Of a DNA stretch of 64,000 bases, positions 47,305 to 60,379 are shown piece after piece. The notes beneath the pieces are model-generated. The model made no database searches, had not been told where the DNA came from, and was given only the letters and a program-made list of their open reading frames with translations. Both the position numbers and the translations under genes were made by a program. This DNA comes from Alisma plantago-aquatica (taxonomy: Eukaryota; Streptophyta; Magnoliopsida; Alismatales; Alismataceae): the NCBI GenBank assembly GCA_963693085.1, contig OY856413.1, positions 544,196,879 to 544,260,878 of the forward strand. Direction: 5' to 3'. The stretch's first letter is position 1; each line of letters begins with the position of its first letter.

Positions 47305-50145
47305 TGTAAAGACCCCTCCCCTTTTATACTCTATATAGGAGGACCGAGATGGCAAGGGCCATTAATATAAACACAGGATCGAGGTTTATCAAATAACTTG
47401 AAATAATTAATAGATTTCAATAAATAGGAAAAGAGTTTGAACAGGTTAAACTTTCCATAAAGGATTAACATGATATGATCTTCTAAATTTTGCATAATGA
47501 AATAAAAAATAACTAACTAAAACCTCCAGAATTATATTTATTCTTTCTGTTGGTGCTTTCTTCTCTGGATGTCCATTTTTCTATTATACTTTCAGAAATG
47601 ATAGCAGATTATCCTCAAATGTTGAGAAAACATTTCAGTCAGTATAACAAGTTATACTGGCATGTGGGAAAAACAAAAAGTTCACATTTAGGTGTAACAA
47701 TATATTCAACCATATGATCAAATAAGATTACAAAAATAGAAACTCCCACTTTCTTTCTAACTTCTCAAATGTAGTCTGAGTGGGGTACTCTCTCTCTCTC
47801 TAGAGTATTCCTATGGGGAAAACCCTCTCTCTGGGGTTTTTTCCCTATAGTGGACATCTCATGACCATCCTGTCCTGACTTGGTCTATTATGGCCTTCCT
47901 CTCTTGCCTATGCCTTGTCATGATCATCCTATTCTGGCTTGATCACTTCCTCTCACCTCTCATATGTACCTCTTACATCCACTACAGAATAGTTGAGCAA
48001 GTTATTCTTTTTTCTTTTTTTGAGCAACTTATTCTAATATAAGGTGATAATCATAATCATTTTAAAGATTATATGAATTAAATAGACAATCAATAGTTTA
48101 TTTGCAATCAATGCAGAAAACTACAGAAATCCTTGGGAATTGTGTAAGTTGAGTATTAATAGGCATAACTACATACCTTCCTCAAGAGTACTTGTTGTCT
48201 AAGAAAAGCAACAAAAACAACCACTCAATCAATTACCCTGAAATCAAATCACAATACCCATGTGTCACTAATTTATCCAAGATCCACCATTAAAACTGAC
48301 TTAGGGTCCAAGTTTGGGTTTTATTAGGGTTTCAACTTCCTAAACTTTAATTATTACCTTTTATGCCCTTTTGGTTCACAACCCTAATCTTAACATTAAT
48401 TGCACTTTTAATCTCAAGTAAACCCTAATTCATCATTTAATGAGTTATTAACCTCAAATTAGATTTAAGTTATCATTTTTATCCAAAAATACCAGTCTTT
48501 GATTATTAAGATTAGTTGAACACATTATACTCATCAAAACCTAGAAATTAGGGTTTTTATGCATTAAACACATTAAAGATGGAATCTTTAGGTACTTTTT
48601 GAACTAGAGGTAGATCTCGGTCATGATTATATTTTTACCAAACTCCATATATTTTTCAGAGAAAAAATCATATATTACTTTCTTCTATTAGACATTCCTA
48701 ATGTTTGTTATGATTTTAGTAAAATTAAATGGCTCTGGCCAATCCTAGGATGCTACCTCAGTAATAGGTGGGCCTTTGGATGTGCCACATGGCCGGGTCT
48801 GAGCCAATGGGATCAAGCCAACTCAGCTCCCACGCCTGTGTGGAGGAAGTCACTGGACCGAGTAAGAAAGGGGGAAAAGATGGAGATGACCCTAACCTGT
48901 TAGAAAGGAGAGTCATGGCAGAAGATAAATCCACCCTAGGTCGCCTTCCTCCATGTTACTCTCCCTTCGCAAGTAGGGAGTCAACTTTGAGGGTTAACTC
49001 TAGGCCTCAAACCTTACTAGTAGAAGAGGAGGGTACTTTCCCTTCATTGCACCTTGCTGACTTCGATGGTGGTGCTTGTTTCCTCAGAGACAGCTTATAT
49101 GTGATGACAAGACCAATCCTCAGACTACATAGATGCAAGTCTTAGAGATAAGGGGCATCACTAGAAGTCGAATTAGCATCCAGGGTTGATGCCACAAGCT
49201 CAATGGAGTTCCATGTAGGGTTGGGTGATCTCACAGGGGGTGAACACCCACTTATATAGCCCATGATTATGGTGGATAGGTCGGTCAGAGAATTTGAATT
49301 GGGGTTTCCTTTAATCACTTTCCAAAGGTACCAAAACCTAGGATAGTTAGATGCATTTTGGCCTCACAAATTCAATGGAATACTTCCCTAATTCGATCAT
49401 GCGTTAACTCATAAGTGATTCACCTTGGACGATTGCCAAATTTCGGTTCCAGCTTTCATATTCAACCAAGGTAGGTAATAAGCTTATCACTCTCAGATTG
49501 CAGATCTAACGGCCATCATTCCACATAGATAATAAAAGGGCCAAAAAAGGATTATCAGGTTTGGAAATAAAATTGTGTCATTTAATGTAAACTCTTTCAC
49601 TTTAGGGATTCTACAAAAATCCATATCTCATATTCTATTAATCTTTTTATCCCAAATTTTAAAGGAAAGTACATAATGACATTATATATCTATGGACAAG
49701 GTTTAAAACCAAAAATAAAAAAGAAATATTCTTTTTCTTAATATCCAAGTATTCTCTTTATAAAGCATATTTCAAGCATCCTTTCTTTCTATATTCTTTA
49801 TCTCAATTATTTTTCTTTGTAGCAACCATGTGTAACCGAAATCCAATTACTAGTGGCCATCTATACCACTTTCTATAGAATTACACACCATTATCATAAG
49901 TACATTATTTATTAACTATTATCTTTTACTTTTTTTACTTATTATTGGTTGTTCTCCTCTTCCTTTTTCCCTTATATCATTATTGGACAAATAAAATAGT
50001 AGAAACCACGAGTTTCACCACAAAGAGAAATTTGCAAAAAGCCATACTTATAAAATGAATCATAACATATTACTAATATCTCCTTTTTGTTCAAATAATT
50101 TCACTTCATTCATACAAAATACATGTGAAAAATCAAGTAATAACA
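47305..50145 (-). repeat. 3' LTR of the chromodomain gypsy element
   Basis: 2841 bp, collinear with 55411-60379 apart from the LINE in the latter. Contains 'aaccctaa' words near 48300-48430 and open frames of no recognised product (for example 48768-49145, whose counterpart in the other LTR is broken). Adjoins the polypurine tract, complement of 'tcctcttgt', at about 50151-50160. Confidence 0.88.
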
Positions 50146-50189
50146 TCATTATCCTCTTGTAGGAAATTTGTCCTCAAAATTTGACCAAT

Positions 50190-51360
50190 CATATAAATAA
50201 CTCAGGGTGGGACTTTTCCATGTCCGTCTTTAGCTCCCATCTGGCTTCATCCTCTCCATGGTGCTTCCAGAGAACCTTTACCATCTTGATTTTTTTTTCA
50301 TGAGTTCCTTCACCTTGGTATCCATTACCCTCACTAGTGACTCAGGGCATGTCAGCCTCCCTTGGAGTTCAATAGGTTCAATTCTCATCTCATGCCTAGG
50401 ATCCTTCACATAGTGCTTTAGATTGGACACATGGAACACATCATGCATCATCCTATATTGTGGGGGTAAGGCTAGACAGTAAGCAGCTTCACCAATCCAC
50501 TCTAGGACCTCAAATGTATCCACATATCAGGGACTCAACTTTCCTCTTTTCTTAGCTATAGCTCGGAGGGTTTGTATTTTCATAAACACATAGTCACCTA
50601 CAGTAAAGTGCAAATATGTCTGCTTTGCATCAATATATGACTCTTGTCGATCCTGGGTTCTCTTCATCCTTTGATTGATCAAAGTGACCTTGTTCACCTA
50701 TAAGTATAATTCCTCTAACCTTAGCAAGGTCCTTTCACCGACATTATCCCAATGAAGTGATGACTAAGACAGACTCCCAAAAAGAGCTTCATATGGAGGC
50801 TTCCCGATACTAGCTTGGTATCTATTATTATAAGCAAATTCAGCTAAGCATAAGTACTGCTCCCATGATCCACCCCAATCAAGAACACATACTCTCAATA
50901 GATCTTATAAAGTCTGGATTGTCCTTTCTGACTATCCATCAATCTGGGGGTGATATGTTGTGCTGAATTTTAACCTTGTATCGAGTTCTTCATGCACTTG
51001 CTTCCACAACTTAGAGGTGAACTTAGGGTCATGATCTAAGATAATTGAACTCGGGATACCATGCAAACAAATTGTTTCTCTAACATACAGTTAGGCTAGG
51101 TCTGACACATTGACAGTGATCTTTAAGGCTAACAAGTGTGCTGACTTGGTTAGGCGGTCCACCACAACCCATATCGCCTCGTCACCTTTCTCTATCTTAG
51201 GGAGACCCACCACAAAATCCATAGTGATTTGATCCCATTTCCACTTAGGAATCTCAATTGATTACAGTAATCCATCGAGTAGTTGGTGTTCATCCTTCAC
51301 CATTTGGCACGTGAGAAAACTAACCACATATGCTGCTATGTCTCTCTTCATCCCATGCCA
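50190..51360 (-). pseudogene. Integrase core, C-terminal and chromodomain region of the gypsy element
   Basis: Reading leftward: zinc region 'KRDIAAYVVSFLTCQMVKDE' near 51350-51290; catalytic core with 'WDQITMDFVVGLPK' near 51220, 'HGIPSSIILDHDPKF' near 51040, and 'YHPQIDG' then 'SERTIQTL' near 50930 with a stop between; 'CLAEFAYNNRYQASIGK' near 50830. The C-terminal frame 50523-50278 has 'GEAAYCLALPP' and 'IHDVFHVS'-like text, and at 50280-50190 'VLWKHHGEDEARWE' is the chromodomain that directs insertion into heterochromatin. At least four stops. The chromodomain identifies the element as a chromovirus. Confidence 0.88.
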
Positions 51361-52897
51361 CTAGAAATATAATTGCAAGTCTTTAAACATCATGGTAGTG
51401 TCAGGGTATACAGTACACTTAGACCCATAATCTTTTAGCAAGATATTAGTATTCAAGGGAGAATCTTTAGAAACCCAAATATGACTTTTGTAATGGATTC
51501 CACCATCTACACCTATCGAAAGGCGCGTTTGTGGTTTCTCCAACAAACCTTTCATCTTTTCAAGCTCTGGGCTAGCTAATTGGGAAACTACTAACTTGGT
51601 TAACATGTCTGGTTTTATCTGAATGTTAGCCAAACATACTCGATTTTCCAATTGTTGCGGAGCCCATCTTGCAAACTCCACCAAGTCTCTCCAGTGGGGA
51701 GACAAGATAGTCACGCATCTGAGCTATTTCTGACTAAGGGTTATCTACTACAACATTAGCTTTTCCTAGGTGATAGGTGATCGTAAAATCATAGTCCTTC
51801 ATATACTCTATCCATCGTATTTGTCTCAAGTTCATGTCTTTCTGAGTCAGAAGGTATTTCAAGATTTTGTGTTCGGAGAAGATTTCAAAGGTAGCTCCAT
51901 ATAGATAGTGTCGCTAGATATTTAGGGCAAGAATAATTGTTTCTAATTACAGGTCATGTGTTGGGTAGTTTACTTCATTCAGATTAAGTTGTTTGGAAGC
52001 ATAGGCAACAACATGCTTATTCTTCTCAAGAACACATCCAAGCCCCATCTTCGATACGTTAGTGAAGATCATGAAACCTTCTTTGCCTTATGGTAGAGTC
52101 AACACAATTGTTGTGTTCAACTTCTCTTTCAACTCTTGGAATCGAGCTTCACACAAGTCAAACCATACAAACTTCTTATCATTTCAAGTGTGCTTGGTGA
52201 GGGGCAATGTGGTCTTTGAGAAATCCTTGATGAATTATCAGTAATACCCAACCAATCCTAGGAAGCTGCAAATCTAGGAAGGGTTCATTGGTTCTGGCCA
52301 ATCATGTACCACTGCCACTGTAGCGAGATGCACAAAGATAGTCCCTCATGAAATAATGTATCCAAGGAACATGACACAATCTATCCAAAATTTGCATTTC
52401 TAGAACTTCCCATAGAACTTCTACTTTCTTAGGATATCAAGGACTCTAACTAGGTGGTCACGGTGTTGTTCTAAGTCATTGAAGTACACTAGGATGTCAT
52501 GTATGAACAGTATGACAAAGGAGTTGAGGAAAGGTTGGAACACACTATTCATGAGGTTCATAAACACACTTGGGGCATTAGACAACCCAAATGGTATGAC
52601 TAAAAACTCATAATGGCCATAGAGGGTTCGGAAAGTAGTCTTTGGGATGTCCTCATTCTTGATTCATAACTGATGGTAGCCAAATCTTATGTCAATCTTT
52701 GAAAAGATTCAATTAGACTTAAGCTGATCAAATAGTTCATCTATATAGGGTAAAGGATACTTGTTCTTAATGGTATCCTGATTTATCATTTTGTAGTCTA
52801 TGTACATCTGGAGAGATCCATCCTTCTTCTTTACAAAGAGGATTGGTGCACCCCATGGTGAAGTGTAAGGTCAGATGAATCCTTTGTCTAGTAATTC
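51361..52897 (-). pseudogene. Reverse transcriptase / RNase H region of the gypsy element
   Basis: RT begins just after the protease frame: '[19 protein letters not shown]' type text near 52850-52790, then '[12 protein letters not shown]' near 52740. The catalytic box near 52510-52490 reads '[15 protein letters not shown]', where His (codon 52501-52499) replaces the first Asp of the FIDD motif. RNase H text continues to about 51750 ('KHVVAYASKQL', '[16 protein letters not shown]'). The spacer frame 51714-51361 links to integrase ('SPHWRDLVEFARW'). Stops are frequent. Confidence 0.82.
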
Positions 52898-53515
52898 CTA
52901 TAGTTGCTTTTTCAGCTCAAGTAACTCAACGGGGGCCATCCTATAAGGTGACCTAGAAATAGGGTTTGTCCCAAGAGCTAACTCTATCAACAAGTCACTT
53001 CTCTCTCTGAAGGTATGCCAATAAAAATCACTCAGGAACACATTTTCATAGTCCCTGACTACCTTTATTTCCTCTACGGGTTGCACCTTGGGCTCCAGCT
53101 CAATAACTACTGCCATGAATGGCTGACAACATTTGGCCATCATCTGTTCTGCCTTCACAGTTGACACATATAGGATAGTGGTGGCATCCTTCCTACCTTT
53201 AATGGTAAAAGGTGGATGACCTGGTCTCTTTATTCTAATCTTCTTTTCCCTACAATCGATCTGAGCTCTATAAGTATAAAGCCAATCCATTCCAATTATC
53301 ACATCAAAGTCTAAAATGTCAAGGAGGATAAAATTTGTGGGGAGTTCATAATTCAGGTATTTAATAGATATAATTGGGGATTTCAAGAGAGACATAAAGA
53401 TTCGACCACTAGTGGTAGTGACATCCAAAATGTATCCTAAATCATTGATATTCAAACAAAGCATAGTTGTAAGATTTTTTGAAATAAAAGTATTGGTAGA
53501 GCCAGAGTTAAACAA
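52898..53515 (-). pseudogene. Aspartic protease frame of the gypsy element
   Basis: A 205-residue open frame. The catalytic site reads 'MFNSGSTNTFIS', where Asn replaces the catalytic Asp of the family's F-D-S-G motif. 'FDVIIGMDWLYTYRAQIDCR' near residues 70-90 is the conserved RVP_2 core, and the frame ends in the RT lead-in 'PISRSPYRMAPVELLELKKQ'. Upstream it connects to gag through a stop near 53516. The single substitution at the active site suffices to inactivate it. Confidence 0.85.
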
Positions 53516-53539
53516 AGCTTTTACATTCTATCATATGAT

Positions 53540-54960
53540 CTCAAGCATGCCTACATAGTTTTTATGATAGTCAAACAACTAACGTTATTCACATTTAAGG
53601 ATAGGAAAATAACTCTAAGGGTGGTTACCCTCTATCATATGGTTGGCACAAGCTTATGCCTCTTCATTGTTGATGGCAAAAACTCGACCTTGTCGACATT
53701 CTCCTGCAGGTGGAGCTACTCCTGGTTGGGTTGTAGCTAGTAGTGGTATTGATTCTACTAGATGGGCTGCTACTAGGCCTTGTCCTTGTGATGGGGGAAG
53801 GGGACAGTTGGCTATGAGATGTCCCTCCTGCTAACAGTGGAACCACAACCACTTTTCAAAGCGACACTTGTCGGGGGCTTCTTTTCGCATATGTGAAAAA
53901 GGTGGAGGCAGTCTTCTTGACGAGGCTTTCCTTTTCCCCCATTCCTTCACTTCTCACTAGAGTGACCTTGACATCTTTTGTTGCCATTCCTTGGGGTAGG
54001 AGTGCTCTCTGTGAACCCTAAATACCCCTTGGGTTGATTCTGTGCAGGCACGACTGTCTTTTCCATGTTAAGTGTGAAGTTGAGGGTTTCAATGAAACTT
54101 GTAGGTTTACTCGCCATGACATGGGGCTTTATGAGAGGATGCAAGTATTCTACAAAGTATTCTACCCATCTCTCCTCAGTCAGCATGTAAGAAAAACACT
54201 CCAAGAGGCAAAACTTACAGGTGAAGTCCACCACTTACATATTACCTTAGACTAGGTAGGTGAATTTTTTCTCTTTCTCTTTCTTAGCAGAGGTGGGTAT
54301 GAATCTTGCTATAAAAAGAGTATAGAAGTTTTCCTAGGCCATTGGTTCTTTGATCAAATCTCAGCCCATGATATGATTTTCCCACCATATTTTAGATTCT
54401 CCCTTGAGAAGGTGGGTGGCAAAGAGGGCCTTATTGTTTATATGTACTTCCAAGATGCGGAAACCATTTTCCATTGAGGATCCAAGCATTTGCTTTTTCA
54501 ACCACCTCAGTTTTATCTTCACCCATAACTTTTCAATGTTCATCATGACAAAGTCCAATATGGTGGATCCTAGATGAGGGCAGACTGGTATGGGCTCATT
54601 ATCCTCATTTCTAGCAACATCCCTGAGGGCCACGACACTTATGGCTTCAGTCAACCTTTTCTATTGTTCCATCCAGAGGGCATCGGGGGGTGTGAACCAC
54701 CACATGTCCCACTGCTGGTCTAGGGTGAGCTGCATGTTTGGGGTTGACCTTAGGCTCATCATCTCTCATAGCTTCTCCTTTAGGGTTGAGATCATCTTCA
54801 GGGTTTGGTATGTTGAAGGGGATGGCCTCGTGCTCTGGGGCTCTTCCTACGGAGGCTTCACCTTTCCTCTTCCTCTTCTTCTCTGAGGAGGGATTCTTCT
54901 TGTGGGAGGGCCATGGTCTAGGGTACTCATCACGGGACATATTGTTTCACATAGGTTAAC
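53540..54960 (-). pseudogene. gag of the gypsy element, fragmented
   Basis: Three frames read leftward: 54940-54647 (basic, 'SEKKRKRKGE', likely N-terminus), 54654-54361 with the Retrotrans_gag words 'LFATHLLKGESKIWWENH', and 54234-53947 with 'YFVEYLHPLIKPHVMASKP'. A zinc knuckle near 53850-53820 is ruined: the first Cys is Trp and a TAG follows the second Cys in W-F-H-C-stop-Q-E-G-H-L-I-A-N-C. Start is placed near the Met at 54940, about 470 bases inside the PBS. Confidence 0.8.
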
Positions 54961-55396
54961 TTTAGTTTCATACTTAGGGTAGTAAAGCATCATATAGAAT
55001 TATGTCCATGACATCTTGGTTACATGCATTTTATGATTTTGTGGAGGATGCCTTAATCCCTAATATCCATAAACCTAGTACTTAGAAAGGGATAAAGAGG
55101 ATAGTTACAGGTACCTATGGTTTGGTGAGTGAAAGAGGTAGAGAAGGGATGAAAATAGATGAGAAATCCTAGAGTTATTTTATTTTGAGGGAAATCCTAT
55201 GTTTTTGGCTAGGCTAGATGCATGGGTCCGGGAGTCCTCGTAAGCTGACTAGTGGTGTGGAGGAAAGTATTGCCAACCCCCAGATAGTGGTCCTTTATAG
55301 ATGCCATCATCTTTGGAAAAACACTCTAATAATTCCCTTTTAGGATCTACAGACCTCTTGAAATTTAATAATTATTAGAGGTTGAATGGTAAACCC

Positions 55397-55408
55397 GCTC
55401 TGATATCA
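55397..55408 (-). other. Primer binding site of the gypsy element (tRNA-iMet type)
   Basis: On the minus strand TGATATCAGAGC, one change from TGGTATCAGAGC, two bases inside the 5' LTR edge at 55411. Confidence 0.8.
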
Positions 55409-56639
55409 AATGTAACGACCCCCTCACCTTGTTATCCCTATACAGGTGGACCGAGAGGGCAAGGGCCATTAACATAAACACATGATCGAGGTTTATCAAA
55501 TAACCAATAATAATTAATAAATTTCACTAAATAGGAAAAGAGTTTGAACAAGTTAAACTTTCCATAAAGGATTTACATGATATGATCTTCTAGAGCTTAC
55601 ATCACAAAATAAAAACTAACTAACTAAATCCTCCAAAATTATATTACTTCTTTCTGTTGGTTCCTTCTTCTTTGATGTCCATTTTTCTATTATACTTGCA
55701 AAAATGATGGCAGATTATCCCAAAACACTAAGAAAACAATTTGGTTGGTATAACAAGTTATACTGGTATGTAGGGGAAATAAAAAGTTCACATTTAGGTG
55801 TAACAAATTATTCAACCATATGAGAAAATAAGATAATAGAAATAGAAGCTTCCACTTTATTTCTAACTTCTCAAACTAAGTCTATGTGGGATACTCTCTC
55901 TCTCTAGAGTATTCATGTGGGGAAAACCCTCCCTATGGGTTTTGTCCCTGCAGTGGACATCTCATGACCATCATATCCTAGCTTGGTCTATTATGGCCTT
56001 CCTCTCTTGGATAGGCCACATCATGATCATCCTATCCTAGCTTGATCACTTCCTCTTACATCCCACATGTACATGTCACATCCCCTAGAGAATAGTTGAG
56101 CAAGTTATTCTTATATAATGGGATAATCATAGTCACTTTAAAGATTGCAAGAATTGAATAGACGATCAACAGTTTATTTGCAATCAGTGCATAAAACTAC
56201 AAAAATCCTCGAGAATCGTGTAAGTCGAGTAGTCATAGGCGTAACCACATAACTTTCTTAGGAGTAATTGATATCTAAGAAAAAAAACAAAAGCAACCAC
56301 TCAATCAATTAACTTGAAATTAAAGCACAATACCCATGTGTCACTCATTTATCCAAGATCCACCATTAAAACTGACTTAGGGTTTCAACTTCCTAAACTT
56401 TAATTATTACATTGTATGCCCTTTTGGTTCACAACCCTAATCTTAACATTAATTTCACTTCTAATCTCAAGGAAACCCTAATTCATCATTTAATGAGTTA
56501 TTGTCCTCAAATTAGATCTAAGTTATCCTTTTATCCAAAAAGTCCAATCTTTGATTATTAAGATCAACTGAACACATTAAACTCATAAAAAGCTAGATTT
56601 TAGGGTTTTTATGCTTTAAACACATTAAATATGAAATCT

Positions 56640-58837
56640 CTACTAACCTTCTCAATAATATCAATTACTGACGAAGGGATAGGGAAGGACGTCATCTAGT
56701 ACAGATGAAGTGTTTGAAGACTAGAAGTGACAAGCTCCAGTCGACATGCAAAGATGGGGACAAGTTGAAGGTAAAAATAACCTCCATTTGGTGAGTTGGG
56801 AAAAGGTTACATTACCTAAAAGAGAAGGAGGTCTTGGGCTTAGAAAAGGTAGAGAAATTGTGAAATCTTGTCTTGTCATTAATGCTTGGAATATTTCTAA
56901 AAAGAAGAATAGTCTTTGGGTAAAATGGGTTTCTGAAAAATATCTGCTAAAGACTACTTTTTAGAGTATTGAGTATTCTCTTTTCAATAAAATTTTGAAG
57001 GTTAGAGATCTCTTCCTACCTCTTATTAAATTCCATATAGGTGATGGGAAATTATTCAAAATATGGAATGATCCTTGGATGAACTTCAAATTTCTTATTG
57101 ATTGCATTGGAGGCAATATCTCTATTCTTTCTGGTTTGTGTGCTAATGATTCCCTTTCATTAATTATCAAAGATGGGGAGTGATGTTTACCTTCATCTAG
57201 GTATGTTGGTATTATTTCCAACTATATATCATCTAATAATATCTCCATTGGATATGAGGATTATATTTCTTTTCTTGGAAAGAAGGAGGTACCATTAAAA
57301 TATGTGTGGAATGCTATCAGAATTAAAGGCACTAAAGATGATTCCTATTCTTGGATTTGTAACAGTAAGGCTCCAAAAAAATTCCCATTCCATTTTTGGA
57401 AAGTGCTTTTGAACAAGCTTCCTACCTCTGACTATATTAGGAGGTCAGGTATTGAAGTGGTTTCAATTTGTTTCGTTTGTATGAATGACTATGAAGATTC
57501 TCCTCACAATTCCTTTTAATGTTCTTATACGTCAACTATTTGGGAAGCATGTCTTAACAAAACTATTATATGCTCTCTCCCATTGGATTTTGGGGATTTG
57601 GTCCATGTGAAGAAGGACATTGAGAAGAACCTTTCTATAACCATCTTATATTCTCTTTGGAAAGAAAGGAATAGAAGAGTTCATAATGATAAAAGTTGTA
57701 CTCATGAAACCCTCTTGAAAGAGATAATTGATGTGGTTGATTTCCTTTAACCTATAATATGTTTGTTGAGGGTGGTGCTGTGTGTTTCTATTTTTATGAA
57801 GGTTCACTCATGTGGGATAAGTTTTACTTTGTTGAAGATTTCATTTGGAGTATTGAATGTGTGCTGAAATGTTATTCTGTATGTTGCTCTTTTTCCTGAA
57901 ACTCATAAGTTGTAAATGATGAATTCTTGGGATTTTTGTTTCCTTTAGTAGTTGCTCAGCTTGTAGTTGGTCCTTTTGTTTTGGGAAGTTGATACGTGTG
58001 AAGAAGGTTTCTATGAATACCCTTTCTATGTCCATCTTATTTTTCTATTGGAAAGAAAGGAATACAAGGGTTTTTTTTCCTTTAACCTATGATCCAATTT
58101 GTTGAGTGTGGTGTTTGTTGGTGTTTATGAAGGCTCACTCATGTGGTCTTAGTTTTCTTTGAAGAAGTTGCCTTTTAGAGATATGGATGTGTGATGAAGT
58201 CTGTTTGCTGTTCTCTTTCTTGAAAATTCTTGAGCCTATAAATGATTAGTTTCTTGGGGCCTTTGTTCCTTTGGTAATTACTGAGCTTGGAGTTCTTGTC
58301 CCAGGATACTATACAACTAAAGTTTATTCTGAATGTTGCCTTTCTATCTATCATATCCTATGGTCTGTGGTTCTTCTTTGGATATATATCATGGAGGATT
58401 TTTGTTTACCCTGGATACTCTGAAGTCCCTTATATCTATCTAGCTTGAGCCTTTTCTAAAGACTTGGATGTGTAGTGAAGTATCTTCTGAATGGTGCTTT
58501 TCTTCTTGAATTCTTGAACCAGTGATGAGTTCTTGGGATCTCTAGTTCTTCTATCTTTATATGCTAGTTCTGAGCTGATGTTCCCAACTTTATAGATTCT
58601 TGTGACATCTCTCTGAAGTGCTTTGCGCAGCTTAGAGGTCTATTTTGGACCTGATCCTTCAGGATTGATAGGATGCTCCTCTTGGTGGCCTTATCTTTTC
58701 CTGTTTTTCTTTTGAGAGGATGGCCTTTCATTATTCTTTTATCCATTTGGATTGTACATATTTCTTGCTTCCTTTCCTTGTAAGACCTTTTACAAAAATA
58801 CAAAAAAGAGAATGTAGTTTATGAGACCAAAAAAAAG
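56640..58837 (+). mobile_element. 5'-truncated LINE (L1 type) with poly(A) and target duplication
   Basis: Flanked by the 9-base duplication atgaaatct (56631-56639 and 58838-58846) and ending in a run of eight A at 58829-58836. The coding part (56746-57750) is the C-terminus of ORF2: 'LVSWEKVTLPKREGGLGLRK', 'WNDPWMNFKF', and a zf-RVT zinc-binding region at about 57340-57560 ('PFHFWKVLLNKLPTSDYIRR', 'CFVC', then His and Cys). Stops at about 56962, 57181 and 57518 break it. RT and endonuclease were never copied (5' truncation). The 3' UTR is unusually long and internally repeated. Confidence 0.9.
57596..58620 (+). repeat. Degenerate tandem repeats in the LINE 3' end
   Basis: About three diverged copies of a 300-400 base segment: 'gttgagggtggtg...gaaggttcactcatgtgg...tgaattcttggga...gctcagcttg' at 57762 on, 'gttgagtgtggtg...gaaggctcactcatgtgg' at 58102 on, and a more decayed one from about 58360. 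The second copy begins with a piece of the ORF2 end ('gtgtgaagaagg', 'tggaaagaaaggaata') seen first at 57605-57670, so the duplication unit spans the stop codon. Confidence 0.72.
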
Positions 58838-60379
58838 ATGAAATCTTTAGATACTTTTTTAACTAGAGGCATATCTAGGTCATGATTATTTTCATCCAAA
58901 TCCTTATATTTTTCTAAGAAAAAATCATACAGTACTTGCTTCTATTGGACATTCCTACTATTTTTTATGATTTTAGTAAAATTAAATGGCTCGGGCCAAT
59001 CCTAGGCCTCCACCTCAGAAATAGGTGGGCCTTTGGCCATGCCACAAGATCAGGGCTGATCCAATGGGATCAAGCCAACTTGGCTCCCATGCCTGCATGG
59101 AGGAACTCACTAGATCGAGTAACAAAAGGGGGTAAAAAGGAAATTACCCTAACCTATTATAAAGGAGAGTTGGGGCAGAAGAATAAATCCATGTTTGACC
59201 ATCTTCCTCCTCATTGCTCCTTACTTTGAGAGTAGGGGAGTCAACTTTGAGGGTTGACTCTAGGCCTTAGGCCTTACTAGCCAAAAAGGAGGGTACTTTC
59301 ACCTTGTCAAGTTTGAAGGTGGTGCTTGATTCCTCAGAGACAGTCTGTATGTGAAGGATGACAAGACCAATCCTCAAACTAGAGAGATGCAAGTCGTGGA
59401 GACAAGGGGCAGCACTGGAGGTGGAATTAGCATCCGGGGTTGATGCCACAAGTTCAATGGAGTCCCATGTAGGGTTGGGTGATCTCACTGGGGGTAAACA
59501 CCCTCTTATATAGCCCATGTCTATGGTGGATAGGTCACCCAGGGTTTCCTTTAATGGCTTTACAAAGGTACCAAAACCTAGGATGGTTAGATGCATTTTG
59601 GCCTCACAAATTCAATGGAATAATTTCCAAGTTTCATCGTGCATTAACTCATGAGAGATTTGCTCAGGAAGATTATCAAATTGGTTTCCAGTTTCCATAT
59701 TTGACCAAGGTACGTGATAAGTTGATCACCGTCAAATTGCATATATGACGGCCATAATACCACAAGGATAACAAAAGGGATGAAAAAGGATTATATGGTT
59801 TGGAAATAAATTTAATGTAAACTATTTCACTTAGGGGTTCTAGAAAAATCCATATTTCCCATTTTATTAATCTTTTTTATCCCAAATTTTAAAGGAAAGT
59901 CCATAATGACATTATCTATCTATGGACAAGGTCTGAGACTAATAATATAAAATAAATATTATTTCTCTTAATATCCAAATATTCTCTTTATAAAGCATAT
60001 TTCAAGCATCCTTTCTTTTCTATATTCTTTATTTCAATTATTTTTCTTAGTAGCAAACATGTGCAATCAAATTCCAATTAATAGTGATCATCCATACCAC
60101 TTTCAAGATAATTTCACACCATTATCATAGGTACATTATTTATGAACTATTATCTTTTTTATTTTCTTGCTTATTATTGGTTTTTCTCCTCTTCCTTTTT
60201 CCCTTATGTGATTATTGGACAAACAAAATAGTAGAAAACACAAGTTTCACCTCAAAGGGAAATTTGCAAAAGAAAGCCATACTTATTAAACAAAACATAA
60301 CATATTACTACTATGTCCTTTTTGTTCAAATAATTTCACTTCAATCATACAAATACACGTGAAAACCCAAATTATAACA

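Larger units (their letters stand above)
47305..60379 (-). mobile_element. Chromodomain Ty3/gypsy element (Tekay/Del-like), 13.1 kb, decayed
   Basis: Left LTR 47305-50145 and right LTR 55411-60379 start TGTAA(A/C)GACCCC and end ATAACA. Flanks gattt (47300-47304) and tattt (60380-60384) are a target duplication with one change, and removing the element joins Copia-2 in frame (Glu-Gly-Phe then Thr-Pro-Asn). Gag, protease, RT, RNase H, integrase and chromodomain follow in the order 54960 to 50190 on the minus strand. The LTRs differ roughly three times more than those of the gag-only element in the first 100 bases, and every gene is broken. A LINE sits in the 5' LTR. Confidence 0.92.
55411..60379 (-). 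repeat. 5' LTR of the gypsy element, with LINE insertion
   Basis: 4969 bp, of which about 2.2 kb (56640-58837) is a LINE. The rest is collinear with 47305-50145, including 'ctctctctagagtattc' near 55895 and 47800 and the 'catgattattttcatcc' region near 58880. Ends 'attataaca' at 60379. Confidence 0.88.

Noticed and set aside
48768..49145. 125-residue open frame in the gypsy 3' LTR
   Set aside because: The matching part of the other LTR (about 59030-59330) is not open in the same frame, and LTRs are non-coding.
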